Shown here: positions 12,426 through 22,921 of the stretch, piece by piece
How the letters are laid out: every line of letters starts with the position of its first letter
Position numbering within the stretch: position 1 is the stretch's first letter
From: Methyloceanibacter sp.
GTDB taxonomy: Bacteria > Pseudomonadota > Alphaproteobacteria > Rhizobiales > Methyloligellaceae
Assembly (NCBI GenBank): GCA_014380485.1
Contig: JACMJU010000077.1
Coordinates: forward strand, 1-36,048
Direction: 5' to 3'
Length of the DNA stretch: 36,048 bases
Position numbers and translations under genes: made by a program
Notes under the pieces: model-generated
Told to the model about the DNA's origin: nothing
Databases searched by the model: none
Seen by the model: the letters and a program-made list of their open reading frames with translations, nothing else

Positions 12426-14891
12426 CTAATACGGTCTTTCCGCCTCATCTCCGCCCACCAGAATCTCCCGTTTTCCGGCATGGTTGGCGGCGCCGATCAG
12501 GCCCTCATTCTCCATGCGCTCGACCAGCGAGGCGGCGCGGTTGTAGCCAATGCCGAGCCGGCGCTGCACATAGCTGGTCGAGGCCTTGCGGTCGCGGAGC
12601 ACGACGGCCACCGCCTGGTCGTAAAGGTCGTCGCCCGAGGAGCCGAGCTCCCCCTCCTCTCCGTCAGCGTCTTCATCCTCCTCTTCATCGGTAACGGCGT
12701 CGAGATAAGCGGGCGAGCCCTGCTTCTTCAGGTGGCGTACCACTTTCTCAACCTCATCGTCGGCCACGAATGGCCCGTGCACGCGCATGATCCTCCCGCC
12801 GCCCGCCATGTAGAGCATGTCGCCTGAACCGAGGAGCTGCTCGGCGCCCTGCTCGCCGAGAATGGTGCGGCTGTCGATCTTCGAGGTCACCTGGAAGCTC
12901 ACCCGCGTCGGGAAGTTCGCCTTGATCGTGCCGGTGATGACATCGACGCTCGGGCGCTGCGTCGCGGTGATGAGATGGATGCCGGCGGCGCGCGCCATCT
13001 GCGCCAGACGCTGCACCGCGGCTTCGATGTCTTTGCCCGCCACCATCATCAAGTCGGCCATCTCATCGACGATCACCACGATATGGGGCATGGTGTCGTA
13101 ATCCATCTCCTCCTGCTCATAGATGGCGCGCCCGGTGGCGCGGTCGAAGCCCGTCTGCACCGTTCGCGTCAGGACCTCGCCCTTCGCCTCGGCATGGAGG
13201 ATGCGGGAATTGTAGCCCTTGATGTCGCGCACGCCCAATTTCGACATGCGCTTGTAGCGCTCCTCCATCTCCCGGACCGTCCATTTGAGCGCGACCACGG
13301 CCTTTTTCGGATCGGTGACCACCGGCGCGAGCAGATGCGGAATGCCGTCATACACCGAGAGCTCGAGCATCTTCGGATCGATCATGATGAATTTGCATTG
13401 ATCGGGCGACAGCCGGTAGAGCAGCGACAAGATCATGGTGTTGATGCCGACCGACTTTCCCGAGCCGGTGGTGCCGGCGATGAGAAGATGCGGCATGCGC
13501 GCCAGATCGACGATGATCGGCTCGCCGCCGATATTCTTGCCCAGCGCCAGCGCCAGCCTTGCGTCGGTTTCCTCGAAATCGGGCGACTCGATCATCTCGC
13601 GCAGCACCACGATCTCGCGGCGGTCGTTGGGAAGCTCGATACCGATGACGTTGCGGCCGGGGACGACGGCGACGCGCGCGGCGACCGCGCTCATCGATCG
13701 CGCGATGTCGTCGGCGAGCCCGATCACGCGCGATGACTTGGTTCCCGGCGCTGGCTCGAGCTCGTAGAGCGTGACCACCGGGCCCGGCCTGACATTGGTG
13801 ATCTCGCCCTTGACGCCGAAGTCCTGAAGCACGCCCTCGAGCTCGCGGGCATTTTCTTGCAGCACCTCGTCGCTGACGCCGCGTCCCCTGCTGCCTTTCG
13901 GCTGCTGCAAGAGCTTGGTCGAGGGCGACTCGTAGGGTTCGTCCGAGTGATTCGCACGCGACAGTCCGGTATGCTTCTTTTTCTTCTTTTCCGCGTTGAG
14001 ACGCGTGATGCGGTAGCCCGGGGAAGTGATATCGTCCACTTCCTCCTCCTCGTCGAACGCCTCGCCGATCGGTGCCGGGCCGAAAGAGGGTTCGATGCGT
14101 CCATCGGCGTCGAGTCTCCGTTCGGGTTCAGCGCCCTCCTCGTCCTCGCTTTCGTCGAGCCGACCGTCGGGATCTTCGTAGGTTGCGTCATTCCCGCGAC
14201 GGACGGCCTGGCGAAGCCTGGCGCCGGTGTGCATGGCGACATGCATGGCCGCGCCGAGCGACGCGTTGGCCCATTCGCCGGCAGCGCCACTGCGCGGGGC
14301 CCACATGGCAATGAGCCGCGAGGTCGAAGTGCCGCACGCGAACAGGAGCAGCATGGTGCCGATCACCAGAAAGGCGAGACCGGCCACGAAGGACACGGCG
14401 GCGTCGGGCAAGAACGGACCGATGATGTGCGCGCCGGCCATGAAAAAATCGCCGAAAATGCCGCCGAGACCGTTCGGCAGGGGCCAGCTTTTGGGCTGAG
14501 GCAGAGCGGCGAGCGCTGCGGCGAGGAGGATGACGGATGCGGGCCAGGCGAGGAACCGCATTCTCCGGCGGTCCGGCGTCGTTCGGAAAACGAGGTGCCA
14601 ACCCCAGGCCGCCAGCGGCATGAACAGGATGATCGCGGCCAATCCCAGGGATTGGATGGTGAGATCGGCCACCACGGCCCCCCACGAGCCGAGCACGTTG
14701 CGCGGAGCGACCCGCGTGGCGTTGTTGAGGCTCGGGTCATGCACCGACCAGGTCGCGAGGCTTGCCCAAGCGGCGCAGGCCATGGCGACGACCAAGAGCC
14801 CGTAGCCGCCGAGCATGAGACGCCGCAAGCCTGACTCGACCGCCCCCGGCAGGAGGCGCCGGCGCGCCTTTGATCTTCCTCTGCTGGCCAT
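12426..14891 (-). CDS. ftsK: DNA translocase FtsK
   Basis: Septal DNA pump that clears and aligns chromosome termini during division, 821 residues. The N-terminal membrane domain has about four transmembrane segments between residues 27 and 190. An acidic, low-complexity linker follows (about 235-335: DESEDEEGAEPE, DEEEEVDD, EKKKKK). The RecA-like motor has Walker A GTTGSGKS at 473-480 and Walker B HIVVIVDE at 603-610, then a QRPSVDVITG segment. The C-terminal winged-helix gamma domain (about 755-821: DLYDQAVAVV, TSYVQRRLGIGYNRAA) reads KOPS sites. The linker is short compared with E. coli FtsK, as usual outside enterobacteria. The start at 14891 is 3 bp after the aminotransferase stop, suggesting coupling. 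Confidence 0.97.
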   Translation of the reverse strand: MASRGRSKARRRLLPGAVESGLRRLMLGGYGLLVVAMACAAWASLATWSVHDPSLNNATRVAPRNVLGSWGAVVADLTIQSLGLAAIILFMPLAAWGWHLVFRTTPDRRRMRFLAWPASVILLAAALAALPQPKSWPLPNGLGGIFGDFFMAGAHIIGPFLPDAAVSFVAGLAFLVIGTMLLLFACGTSTSRLIAMWAPRSGAAGEWANASLGAAMHVAMHTGARLRQAVRRGNDATYEDPDGRLDESEDEEGAEPERRLDADGRIEPSFGPAPIGEAFDEEEEVDDITSPGYRITRLNAEKKKKKHTGLSRANHSDEPYESPSTKLLQQPKGSRGRGVSDEVLQENARELEGVLQDFGVKGEITNVRPGPVVTLYELEPAPGTKSSRVIGLADDIARSMSAVAARVAVVPGRNVIGIELPNDRREIVVLREMIESPDFEETDARLALALGKNIGGEPIIVDLARMPHLLIAGTTGSGKSVGINTMILSLLYRLSPDQCKFIMIDPKMLELSVYDGIPHLLAPVVTDPKKAVVALKWTVREMEERYKRMSKLGVRDIKGYNSRILHAEAKGEVLTRTVQTGFDRATGRAIYEQEEMDYDTMPHIVVIVDEMADLMMVAGKDIEAAVQRLAQMARAAGIHLITATQRPSVDVITGTIKANFPTRVSFQVTSKIDSRTILGEQGAEQLLGSGDMLYMAGGGRIMRVHGPFVADDEVEKVVRHLKKQGSPAYLDAVTDEEEDEDADGEEGELGSSGDDLYDQAVAVVLRDRKASTSYVQRRLGIGYNRAASLVERMENEGLIGAANHAGKREILVGGDEAERPY

Positions 14892-14894
14892 CCC

Positions 14895-16100
14895 TCAACC
14901 CAATATGGCGACGACCCGCATCAAGGCCTCGCGTGTGGTATCCGCGTCATGCACGAGCGCGATCCTGATGTAGTCGGTACCCGGATTGAGGCCATCGGGT
15001 TCGGCTTGTGCGAGATAGGTGCCCGGCAGCACTCTGACACCACACCCTTTCCAAAGGGTTTTCGCGGCCTCCTCCCCGCCCCCAAAAACGGCCATATTGA
15101 GCCAAAGAAAGAAGCTTCCTCTCGGGTGCCGGTAGCCATACCGGCCCTTAAGAAGCTCATCGGCGACGGCAAAATTCCGCCGGTACAGCGCCCGCCCCTC
15201 CTCGACATGAGGCTCGTCGGCCCAGGCCTTGGCCGAGACCTGCTGCACGGGGAGCGGCACTTGCGGGCAGGCGACGTTGCGGAAACGGCCGTAGGCGGCG
15301 ATGAAAGCGGGATCCCCGGCGATGAAGCCCGATCGCAGTCCCGGCAGCCCCGAGCGCTTGGACAGGGACTGGAACGACGCGACATTGGCGAGGCTCCCGG
15401 TCTCGGCGAACGCGGTCTCGAGCGCTCCCGGAGGAGGGCCATCGTCATAGATCTCGGAATAGCATTCGTCGGCGAACAGGAGAAAATCGAAGCGGCGCGC
15501 AAGGGCGACCGCCCGGGCAAGATAAGAACGGTCGGCAACCGCCCCTTGAGGGTTGGACGGCGTGCAGAGATAGAAGGCGACGGTGCGCGCGAGCAGCGCC
15601 TCGTCAATGGAATCGAGGCTTGGCAGGAAGCCGTCTTCTGCTCGCGCCCGGAGGAACGCGGGGCTAGCTCCTGAAGCCGCCGCTGCCGCTGCATAGGCCT
15701 GATAGAAGGGATTTGGGATCAGGACCACCGGGTCCGCCGCCGGCTTTCGCGCCATTGCCGGAAAGATCGCCGAGAACAATCCCTCGCGCGATCCGTTGAG
15801 CGGCAGCACGTGCTGCTCGGCATCGATCTTGCCCTTGAGGATCGGATAGCGCCGCCCAATCCAATCGGCGATGGCGTTGCGGAGCGGGGCGATGCCTTTG
15901 ATCGGCGGGTAGCGGCCGAACGCGCCGAGATGCTCCTGTAGCGTCGGCCCGAGGAAGGACGGTATGAGCGCTTTGGGCTCGCCGAGCGAAAGATCGATGG
16001 GACGAGCGCCCGGCGCGAGTCCCTCGAGCAAATTGGCAAGACGCGCAAACGGCGAACGGACCAGATCGTCGAGGGCGGAGGGCGTGACGTAAGGGGACAT
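14895..16100 (-). CDS. Class I/II PLP-dependent aminotransferase
   Basis: Fold-type I aminotransferase of 401 residues. The Schiff-base lysine is K248 in SLSKRSGLPGLRSG. Other landmarks are LSLGEP (38-43), the substrate-loop NGSREGLF, the PLP-ring segment CTPSNPQGAV with N183, the aspartate of FADECYSEIY and the C-terminal YIRIALV. It resembles proteins annotated as succinyldiaminopimelate transaminase (DapC) beside ftsK in related genomes, but substrate specificity cannot be read from the sequence. The start codon at 16100 is a GTG or ATG-type start just after a short leader. The amtB terminator lies about 60 bp upstream. Confidence 0.88.
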   Translation of the reverse strand: MSPYVTPSALDDLVRSPFARLANLLEGLAPGARPIDLSLGEPKALIPSFLGPTLQEHLGAFGRYPPIKGIAPLRNAIADWIGRRYPILKGKIDAEQHVLPLNGSREGLFSAIFPAMARKPAADPVVLIPNPFYQAYAAAAAASGASPAFLRARAEDGFLPSLDSIDEALLARTVAFYLCTPSNPQGAVADRSYLARAVALARRFDFLLFADECYSEIYDDGPPPGALETAFAETGSLANVASFQSLSKRSGLPGLRSGFIAGDPAFIAAYGRFRNVACPQVPLPVQQVSAKAWADEPHVEEGRALYRRNFAVADELLKGRYGYRHPRGSFFLWLNMAVFGGGEEAAKTLWKGCGVRVLPGTYLAQAEPDGLNPGTDYIRIALVHDADTTREALMRVVAILG

Positions 16101-16158
16101 GCGTCTCTGTTAGGGGATGCCGCGACTTGCGGCAATGTCCGCCGACCTCCGGCAATGA

Positions 16159-16183
16159 AAGCCCCGGCCAAAGGCCGGGGCTT
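16159..16183 (-). terminator. Terminator downstream of amtB
   Basis: An 11-bp perfect stem AAGCCCCGGCC/GGCCGGGGCTT with loop TTT on the minus strand, followed by TCATTG after a short T run. It lies about 80 bp past the amtB stop and should end the glnK-amtB transcript. It shares the CCCCGG stem core with the small RNA terminators but has no C-rich loop or shared promoter. Confidence 0.6.
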
Positions 16184-16265
16184 GAGGTGAGAGCCAAGTC
16201 AAGGGGAGGCGAGACTTCGCTCCGATCGTGCCGCGTTTTGTCGCCAGCGGTTGGCCAAAGGGGCT

Positions 16266-17603
16266 CTAAGGCACCACCTCGCCATGCAGGTTGATGTCGA
16301 GACCCTCGACCTCGACCGCCTGGCTCACTCTCACCCCGGTAATGATATTCACCACGATGAGAATGACGAAGGTGGCCAACCCTGACCAAATCAGGGTGGC
16401 GGCAATGCCTTCGATCTGCGTCCAGATCTGGCCGACATTGCCTTCGAGAGCGCCCTTGGCGCCGCCAATCGCCTCGACCGCGAACACGCCGGTCAGAATC
16501 GCTCCGATCATGCCGCCGACGCCGTGCACGCCGAACACATCGAGCGAGTCGTCGTAGCCGAGGGCCCGCTTGACGGTCGTGGCTGCGAAGAAACAGCCCA
16601 CCCCGGCTGCCGCGCCGATCCATAGCGCGCCGACCGGGCCGACGAAGCCCGAGGCCGGCGTGATGGCGACGAGCCCGGCAACCGCGCCCGAGATGATGCC
16701 GAGCACGCTTGGCTTCCTGTGCACGAGCCACTCGGCAAACATCCAGGCGAGCGCCGCCGTGGCCGTGGCGATCTGGGTGACCGCCATGGCCATGCCTGCG
16801 CGTCCATTGGCGGCCACCGCCGAGCCGGCGTTGAAGCCGAACCAACCGACCCAGAGCAGGGCTGCGCCGGTCACGCTGTAGACGAGGTTGTGCGGGGCCA
16901 TGTTCTCGGACCCATACCCGCTGCGCCGCCCGAGATAGATTGCGGTGACAAGACCCGCGATGCCGGCATTGATGTGAACGACCGTTCCGCCGGCGAAGTC
17001 GAGAACGCCCCTGCCGCCGAGAAAGCCGCCGCCCCATACCCAATGCGCGATCGGGGCATAGACGATGAGCACCCACAGGGTGATGAACAACACCAGCGCC
17101 GAGAATTTCATGCGATCGGCGAAGGCGCCGACGATGAGCGCGGGCGTGATGATGGCGAACGTCATCTGGAAGGTCATGAACACCGACTCGGGGATCGTGC
17201 CCGCGAGCGCGTTGGTGCTGTCGAGTGTCATGCCCTTGAGCATGAATTGCGACATGCCGCCGAGATAGCTCTGTATGTCGCCGCCGTCGGTGAACGCCCA
17301 TGAATAGCCGAGCACCATCCACGCCACGGTGACGATGCAGGTGATGGCAAAGCATTGCATGACGATGCTGAGCACGTTCTTTTTCCGCACCATGCCGCCA
17401 TAGAACAGCGCGAGCCCCGGGATGGTCATCATCAGGACCAGCGCCGTGGACGCAAGCATCCACGCCGTGTCGCCGCTGTCGATTGCTGGCTTTGCCGCCT
17501 CGGCGACTTCGGCCGCCTCCTGCGCGAGCGCGGGATCGAGCTTGGCGACCAGGAGCGCGGCGAGCGCTGCGACCGCCCCATACAAATATTTGGCAAGGGT
17601 CAT
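16266..17603 (-). CDS. amtB: Ammonium transporter AmtB
   Basis: Inner-membrane Amt/Rh channel for ammonium, 445 residues from the ATG at 17603 (MTLAKYLYG), which has AGGGGAGATAG just upstream. An in-frame start at 17645 would overlap glnK and is less likely. The N-terminus is a signal peptide ending near PALAQ, as in processed Amt proteins, followed by eleven hydrophobic segments. Family signatures include ALFYGGMVRKKN, the pore region DFAGGTVVHINAG, GWFGFNAGSA and DVFGVHGVGGM with the second pore histidine. It lies 16 bp downstream of glnK; PII (GlnK) blocks this channel when nitrogen is plentiful. Confidence 0.97.
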   Translation of the reverse strand: MTLAKYLYGAVAALAALLVAKLDPALAQEAAEVAEAAKPAIDSGDTAWMLASTALVLMMTIPGLALFYGGMVRKKNVLSIVMQCFAITCIVTVAWMVLGYSWAFTDGGDIQSYLGGMSQFMLKGMTLDSTNALAGTIPESVFMTFQMTFAIITPALIVGAFADRMKFSALVLFITLWVLIVYAPIAHWVWGGGFLGGRGVLDFAGGTVVHINAGIAGLVTAIYLGRRSGYGSENMAPHNLVYSVTGAALLWVGWFGFNAGSAVAANGRAGMAMAVTQIATATAALAWMFAEWLVHRKPSVLGIISGAVAGLVAITPASGFVGPVGALWIGAAAGVGCFFAATTVKRALGYDDSLDVFGVHGVGGMIGAILTGVFAVEAIGGAKGALEGNVGQIWTQIEGIAATLIWSGLATFVILIVVNIITGVRVSQAVEVEGLDINLHGEVVP

Positions 17604-17619
17604 TCTTCTATCTCCCCTC

Positions 17620-18093
<474 letters not shown>

Positions 18094-18181
18094 TCAGAGA
18101 TGGCGGCCAAGGCCGATCTCGGCCCGGCGCTTATCAGCTTAAATTGTGGGCGGAAAAGGGGGATCGCTCAAAAAATAGGCG

Positions 18182-19054
18182 TCACCGTTCCGCCCGGCGC
18201 TCGCGCAGCAATCCTTCCTGTGCGGTCGAGGCCACCAGCACGCCGTCACGGGTGAACAAGGTGCCGCGGCAGAAGGCTCTGCCAACGCCCGAGCTTGGGC
18301 TGTCTTGGGCATATAGCAGCCAGTCGTCGGCCCTGAAGCTTCGGTGGAACCAGATGGCGTGATCCAGGCTCGCGAGCATCAGCCGCGGATCGAACACGAA
18401 GCGGCCATGTGCGATCAGCGCCGTATCGAGCAGCGTAAAATCCGAGGCATAGGCAAGCACGCATTGATGGAGCGCGAGATCGTCACCGAGCTTGCCTGTC
18501 GCCCTGATCCAAACCTGTTGGCTGGGAGCGCGGCCTTCGGGCGAAAGATAGCGGGAAAAATCGACCGGCCTGATCTCGATCGGCCGCTCGCGCTCCCAAT
18601 AGGCTTTGACCTGCGGCGGCAGCCGGTCGATGAGTTTCTCCTTGAGCTCCGCCTCGCTCGGCAGCGCTTCCGGCGGCGGCACCTCCGGCATTTTCATCTG
18701 GTGGTGAAGTCCCGGCTCCTCCTTGTGGAAGGAGGCCGCCATCGAGAAGATTGCCTGGCCATGCTGAATCGCCACCACGCGGCGCGTGGAGAAGCTGCCG
18801 CCGTCGCGAATGCGATCGACCTCGTAGATGATGGGCACGGCGGGATCGCCGGCGCGCAGAAAATAGGCGTGCAGAGAATGCGCCAAGCGGCCTTCCACCG
18901 TACGATGGGCCGCGACCAAGGCCTGGCCGATCACCTGTCCGCCGAACACGCGCTGCCAGCCGACTTGCGGGCTCAAGCCCCGAAACAGATTTACCTCGAG
19001 CGGCTCGAGGTCGAGGATCGACAGAAGCTGTTCCAGCGCGCGGCTCATCGGCAA
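18182..19054 (-). CDS. tesB: Acyl-CoA thioesterase II
   Basis: Double hot-dog thioesterase hydrolysing medium- and long-chain acyl-CoA, 290 residues, the normal TesB length. N-terminal hot-dog: RVFGGQVIGQALVAA and LHAYFLRAGDP. C-terminal hot-dog: MLASLDHAIWFHRSF with the catalytic-type Asp, then DDWLLYAQDSPSSGVGRAF and VASTAQEGLLR with the conserved Gln. The start may be M1 (19054) or M3 (19048). It is divergent from the hydroxylase gene with 71 bp between them. In E. coli tesB also neighbours glnK-amtB, so the linkage is old. Confidence 0.95.
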   Translation of the reverse strand: MPMSRALEQLLSILDLEPLEVNLFRGLSPQVGWQRVFGGQVIGQALVAAHRTVEGRLAHSLHAYFLRAGDPAVPIIYEVDRIRDGGSFSTRRVVAIQHGQAIFSMAASFHKEEPGLHHQMKMPEVPPPEALPSEAELKEKLIDRLPPQVKAYWERERPIEIRPVDFSRYLSPEGRAPSQQVWIRATGKLGDDLALHQCVLAYASDFTLLDTALIAHGRFVFDPRLMLASLDHAIWFHRSFRADDWLLYAQDSPSSGVGRAFCRGTLFTRDGVLVASTAQEGLLRERRAER

Positions 19055-19125
19055 TACCTAAGGTTTGCGGGTGCCCGGCCCTTTAGCAGGTTCACGCGCC
19101 AGGCGGAACGTGGCATTGCTGGAAG

Positions 19126-20382
19126 ATGCCGAAACGAAGCGCATCAGGGCGAAAGCGGTTCGACGTGGCGATCGCAGGCGGCGGGCTCGCGGGGCGTACG
19201 CTCGCGCTTGCGCTGGCCAAGCTTTCGCCGCGAGGCTTCCGCATCGCGCTGATCGACGCCGAGCCGGCACCGTCGGAAAAGGGCGAAGTCGAGGACGCCC
19301 GCGCGCTCGCCCTCTCGGCGGCGACCAAGAATCTGTTATCGGCGCTCGATCTATGGGAGAAGCTCGCGCCTTCGGTCCAGGCCATCGAGGCGATCGAGAT
19401 CACCGACAGCGCTCTGAACGCCCCTCTCCGTCCCTATTTTCTCGGCTTCGACGATGAGCTCAACCAGAACGGCGCGAGCGCCTTCATGGTCGAACACGGG
19501 GCCCTGAGCCGCGTGCTCGCCGCAGCGGTCGAGATCGAGCCTGCCATCGACACTCATGCTTCCGACCGCGTAACCGGCTTCACCGCGGATCAATTTGCGG
19601 TCGCGGTATCGCTTGGCAGCGGGAAGGGCATCACGGCCAGTCTTCTCGTCGCCGCCGACGGCAAGCGCTCGCCGCTCCGCGAGCGCGCCGGGATCAAATG
19701 CGTGGGCTGGTCCTATCCGCAGATCGGGATCGTGACCACCGTGGCCCATGCGCGGCCCCATCATGGCAAGGCGGTTCAGCATTTCCTCCCCTCCGGACCT
19801 TTCGCCATCCTCCCGCTCACCGGAAACCGTTCCTCTATCGTGTGGACGGAAGACGCCGCTGAAGGCGCGGGCCTCATGGCGGCGGACGAGGCCCGGTTCC
19901 GCGACGAGCTCACCAAGCGCTTCGGCCACAGGCTCGGCGAGATCGCGCTTGCCGGCCCCCGCCAGTCCTTCAGGCTCGACATGCAAATCGCCCGCGCATT
20001 CATAGCCGACCGGTTCGCGCTGATCGGCGACGCGGCGCATGTGGTGCATCCGCTGGCGGGGCAGGGGCTCAATATCGGAATGCGCGACGTCGCCGCGCTG
20101 GCCGAGACCGTGGTCGAGGCCACAAGGCTCGGCCTCGACATCGGCGGAGCGGTTGTGCTCGAGCGTTACCAGCGCTGGCGTCGTTTCGACAGCGCCTTCT
20201 CGGCCGCCGTGATGGATGGGTTGAACCGCCTCTTCTCCAACGAAAACGCGCCCTTGCGCATCCTGCGCGATTTGGGCTTGGGCCTGGTCGATCGAGCACC
20301 CGCGGTGAAGCGGTTCCTCGTTCGAGAGGCGGCGGGGAAATCCGGGACCATCCCCTCTTTGCTGACCGGCGAGCGTCTCTAG
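19126..20382 (+). CDS. UbiH/UbiF/VisC-family FAD-dependent hydroxylase
   Basis: Flavoprotein monooxygenase of 418 residues, most likely hydroxylating the ring of a ubiquinone precursor. The FAD-binding GGGLAG motif is at 18-23 ([14 protein letters not shown]). EDARALALS and the second FAD motif [20 protein letters not shown] (about 298-317) are typical, followed by [10 protein letters not shown] and FSNENAPLR of the UbiH family. Alphaproteobacteria use different combinations of UbiH, UbiF and UbiL, so the position hydroxylated cannot be stated. The ATG at 19126 is used. The stop overlaps that of the convergent Trm112-like gene by 4 bp. Confidence 0.9.
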   Translation: MPKRSASGRKRFDVAIAGGGLAGRTLALALAKLSPRGFRIALIDAEPAPSEKGEVEDARALALSAATKNLLSALDLWEKLAPSVQAIEAIEITDSALNAPLRPYFLGFDDELNQNGASAFMVEHGALSRVLAAAVEIEPAIDTHASDRVTGFTADQFAVAVSLGSGKGITASLLVAADGKRSPLRERAGIKCVGWSYPQIGIVTTVAHARPHHGKAVQHFLPSGPFAILPLTGNRSSIVWTEDAAEGAGLMAADEARFRDELTKRFGHRLGEIALAGPRQSFRLDMQIARAFIADRFALIGDAAHVVHPLAGQGLNIGMRDVAALAETVVEATRLGLDIGGAVVLERYQRWRRFDSAFSAAVMDGLNRLFSNENAPLRILRDLGLGLVDRAPAVKRFLVREAAGKSGTIPSLLTGERL

Positions 20383-20585
20383 CCCTGGTCGAGCTTGCGC
20401 GCTTCCTCGGGCAACATGATGGGGATGCCGTCGCGGATGGGGTAGGCGAGGCCTGCGGCGCGACTGATCAGTTCCTGGCGCTCGGCGTCGTAGTCGAGCG
20501 AGGTCTTGGTCAGGGGGCAGACCAGTATTTCCAGGAGTTTGGGATCGAGCCGGCGTTCGTCGCCGCGCTCGGGTGCGTTGCTCAC
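20379..20585 (-). CDS. Trm112/YcaR-like small protein
   Basis: A 68-residue protein of the Trm112p-like (UPF0434) family. It has [18 protein letters not shown], then [19 protein letters not shown], the complete family core. Bacterial members usually have one or no zinc-binding Cys pair; here only one Cys (LVCPL) is present. The GTG start at 20585 has GGAGACACAACT upstream; the longer frame to 20984 is antisense overlap with the LON-domain gene. It lies 19 bp after that gene, suggesting an operon with it and cnoX. Function in bacteria is not established. Confidence 0.88.
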   Translation of the reverse strand: MSNAPERGDERRLDPKLLEILVCPLTKTSLDYDAERQELISRAAGLAYPIRDGIPIMLPEEARKLDQG

Positions 20586-20604
20586 AGTTGTGTCTCCTTC
20601 CCGA

Positions 20605-21288
20605 TCATTGCAATGAAGTCCCCGAGCCGTCGTCCCGTGCCGCCAGCTCCATCTCGGCGAGGGCCACCAGAGCCTCGGCGCGCGTCCGCAAATCGGGCGC
20701 CTCGAGCAGCGCCTGTTTCTCCTCCGGCCCATAGGGACTGAGGATCGACAAGGTGTTGACCAGCCGCTCGCTGCTGGCGTTGTTGATGCGGTCCCAATCG
20801 GCGTTGAGGTTGTTGGCGAGGAGATAACTTCGCAACGTGGCGATGAGACGCGGGCGATCGACGTTGTCCTCGCCATGGCCGGCGATGAAGTCCTTGGCAT
20901 AGGGCGCGAAGTCCACCTGACAAACCCGGAACGGAGCATCTCCCGCGATATCGCTCGCGACGGCGAAACGGGCCACGCCGGCAAGCGCGATTACCACGCG
21001 GCCGTCCTCGCTCTCGGTGAAGGAAGTGATCCGCCCGGCGCAACCCACCCGTCTCAGGGGGAAGGTTTTTCCCGTTGGCGACTCGACATTCCCGGCCTCA
21101 GGGCCGGGCTGCAACACGCCGATCATGCGACCGCCGGCCAGCGCATGATCGACGAGAGCGAGGTAGCGCGGCTCGAACACGTTGAGCGTGAGCGAGGCCC
21201 GCGGCAACAGAATGGCACCGCGCAACGGAAACACCGCCAGCAGCTCCGGCATGTCGGCGACATTGCGATAACGGTCGGTGACCCCCAC
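20605..21288 (-). CDS. LON peptidase substrate-binding domain protein
   Basis: A 227-residue stand-alone LON N-terminal domain without AAA+ or protease parts. Signatures: [35 protein letters not shown] and a C-terminal helical region. I chose the GTG at 21288, which follows AAGGAG at 9 bases; the frame stays open upstream but only across the end of cnoX. The gap to cnoX is 19 bp. In related genomes this gene usually follows cnoX and precedes the Trm112-like gene, as here. A role in protein quality control is likely by context but not shown. Confidence 0.88.
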   Translation of the reverse strand: MGVTDRYRNVADMPELLAVFPLRGAILLPRASLTLNVFEPRYLALVDHALAGGRMIGVLQPGPEAGNVESPTGKTFPLRRVGCAGRITSFTESEDGRVVIALAGVARFAVASDIAGDAPFRVCQVDFAPYAKDFIAGHGEDNVDRPRLIATLRSYLLANNLNADWDRINNASSERLVNTLSILSPYGPEEKQALLEAPDLRTRAEALVALAEMELAARDDGSGTSLQ

Positions 21289-21307
21289 GAGAATGGGCTC
21301 CTTGGCG

Positions 21308-22225
21308 TCAGGCGAAGAGCAGTGAGGAGAGCCTCTGCCGGCCGGCGACAGTGGCGGGATCGTTCGCGCCCCAGGCATCGAAGAGTTGCAACAGTTGTTT
21401 GCGCGCGGCGTCGTCGTTCCAGGCGCGGTTCTTGGCAATGAGCGTAAGCAGCTCTTCGAGAGCGGCATCGCGGTCGCCCTTTGCGTTCAGCGCCAGCGCG
21501 AGGTCGAAGCGGGCCTGTACGTCCTTCGGATCGGCCGCGAGCTTGGCGCGGAGTGTGCCGATGTCGTCGGTGCTAGGGGTCTTGCGTTGGAGCTCGAGCG
21601 CTGCCCGCGCGCTCGCAACCGGTGCGCTCTCGGCCTTGGCGGGCGGCACCAGCGCCAGCGTCTGCTCGGCGCGGGCAAGGTCGCCGGTCTTGATATAGCA
21701 TTTGGCGAGACCCGCGAGCGCCTGCGCGTTCTCGGGTTCCCCTTGCAGGATCTCGCCGAAAGTCTGCGCTGCGGTATTGAGGTCGCCGGCGGCGAGCGCC
21801 GCCTCGGCGGCTTCGAGATTGGCGGCCGCATCGGCGGTGGTATCGCCAATCAACCGGGCGATGAAGGCGTTGACGCGGGACTCTGGCAGCGCCCCCATGA
21901 AGCCGTCGACCGGCCTTCCGTCCTGGAATGCGAACACCGCGGGAATCGACTGCACGGCCATTTGGCCGGGGATTTGCGGGTGCTCGTCGATATTGAGTTT
22001 GACCAGCCTGATGGCGCCCTTCGCCGCACGCACGGCCTTCTCCAGGATCGGCGTGAGCTGGCGGCAGGGGCCGCACCAGGGCGCCCAGAAATCGACCAGC
22101 ACCGGCACCTCGCGCGAGGCCTCGATGACGTCGTGCATGAAATCCTTGGTGGTGGTGTTCTTGATAAGCTCGGCGTCAGGGGTTCCCGTACCGCCTTGCT
22201 TCAGGATGGGAGTATCGACGCTCAT
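21308..22225 (-). CDS. cnoX: Chaperedoxin CnoX (YbbN): thioredoxin-TPR protein
   Basis: A 305-residue protein with a thioredoxin domain (about 20-130) fused to TPR-like repeats (about 135-300). The active site is WCGPC (Cys51 and Cys54), so this copy can be redox active, as in the Caulobacter protein. E. coli CnoX instead has a modified site. The family holds unfolding proteins during oxidative stress and passes them to GroEL or DnaK. The start at 22225 and full length are well supported. It probably heads an operon with the LON-domain and Trm112-like genes. Confidence 0.93.
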   Translation of the reverse strand: MSVDTPILKQGGTGTPDAELIKNTTTKDFMHDVIEASREVPVLVDFWAPWCGPCRQLTPILEKAVRAAKGAIRLVKLNIDEHPQIPGQMAVQSIPAVFAFQDGRPVDGFMGALPESRVNAFIARLIGDTTADAAANLEAAEAALAAGDLNTAAQTFGEILQGEPENAQALAGLAKCYIKTGDLARAEQTLALVPPAKAESAPVASARAALELQRKTPSTDDIGTLRAKLAADPKDVQARFDLALALNAKGDRDAALEELLTLIAKNRAWNDDAARKQLLQLFDAWGANDPATVAGRQRLSSLLFA

Positions 22226-22341
22226 GCTGCTTGCCCGCCGGTGGCACCCGAAGAGTTAAAATGCCAAGAGTTGCGCCACCTGTCCCAAGAAGATGGCGCG
22301 CACGGCGCCGTTTGGCAACCGGCTCCGGCCGGCAAACGGCC

Positions 22342-22833
22342 TCAAGCCAATGGAACGATCGTTGGCTCATGGCCGCAGGCCTTGATGAAGCGGATGAGAT
22401 CGGCTGTGGCGAGGCGGGTGGTTGCCGTGTTCTCGAGCGGATGGCAGTTGACCTCGGCGAAGGCCATGATCGCCTGATCGACCACGACCGTGACCCCCGC
22501 CGCCGACGCATTGATGAGGGCGAACGGCGTGACCGATCCGGGGCGCACGCCGAGCACCGCTTCGAGCCGCTCCGGCTTGCCGAAGCTGAGGCGGCCGGCG
22601 GAAAGCCGCTTGGCCAATGCCTTGAGGTCGACCCGCGTATCGTCCTTGGCGACGACCAGAACCATGCGGCCGTCGGCGTCGGTGAGGAACAGGCTCTTGG
22701 TATGGGCGCCGGGAAGGCTCTCGCGCAAGCCCGCCGACTCCTCGACCGTGAACACCGGCTCATGCTCGACCGTCGTCGTTGCAATACCGAGCGCGGCGAG
22801 GCGTGCATCGAGGGTGTTGCGGTCGGCTGCCAT
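22342..22833 (-). CDS. Prolyl-tRNA editing protein, YbaK/ProXp family
   Basis: A 163-residue trans-editing domain of the INS superfamily. It hydrolyses mischarged tRNA-Pro, most likely Ala-tRNA-Pro (ProXp-ala/PrdX type). The conserved lysine lies in HTKSLFLTD (about 44-52), followed by VVAKDDTRVDLKALAK, FGKPERLEAVLGVRPGSVTPF and the late HPLENTATT. These are the features of the PrdX group rather than Cys-specific YbaK. The ATG at 22833 is used; it is 116 bp upstream of cnoX on the same strand. Confidence 0.9.
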   Translation of the reverse strand: MAADRNTLDARLAALGIATTTVEHEPVFTVEESAGLRESLPGAHTKSLFLTDADGRMVLVVAKDDTRVDLKALAKRLSAGRLSFGKPERLEAVLGVRPGSVTPFALINASAAGVTVVVDQAIMAFAEVNCHPLENTATTRLATADLIRFIKACGHEPTIVPLA

Positions 22834-22921
22834 GGCGCAGGTCTAGCCCTTTTCCGGGGGGGAGGTGGACATCCGGGTGGCGATCAACTAGATCGTAGAA
22901 ACCCAATCGCTTGTTGGATCC

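Noticed and set aside
16159-16183. CCCCGG hairpin as a sixth array member
   Set aside because: It lacks C-rich loops and a promoter and fits simply as the amtB terminator.
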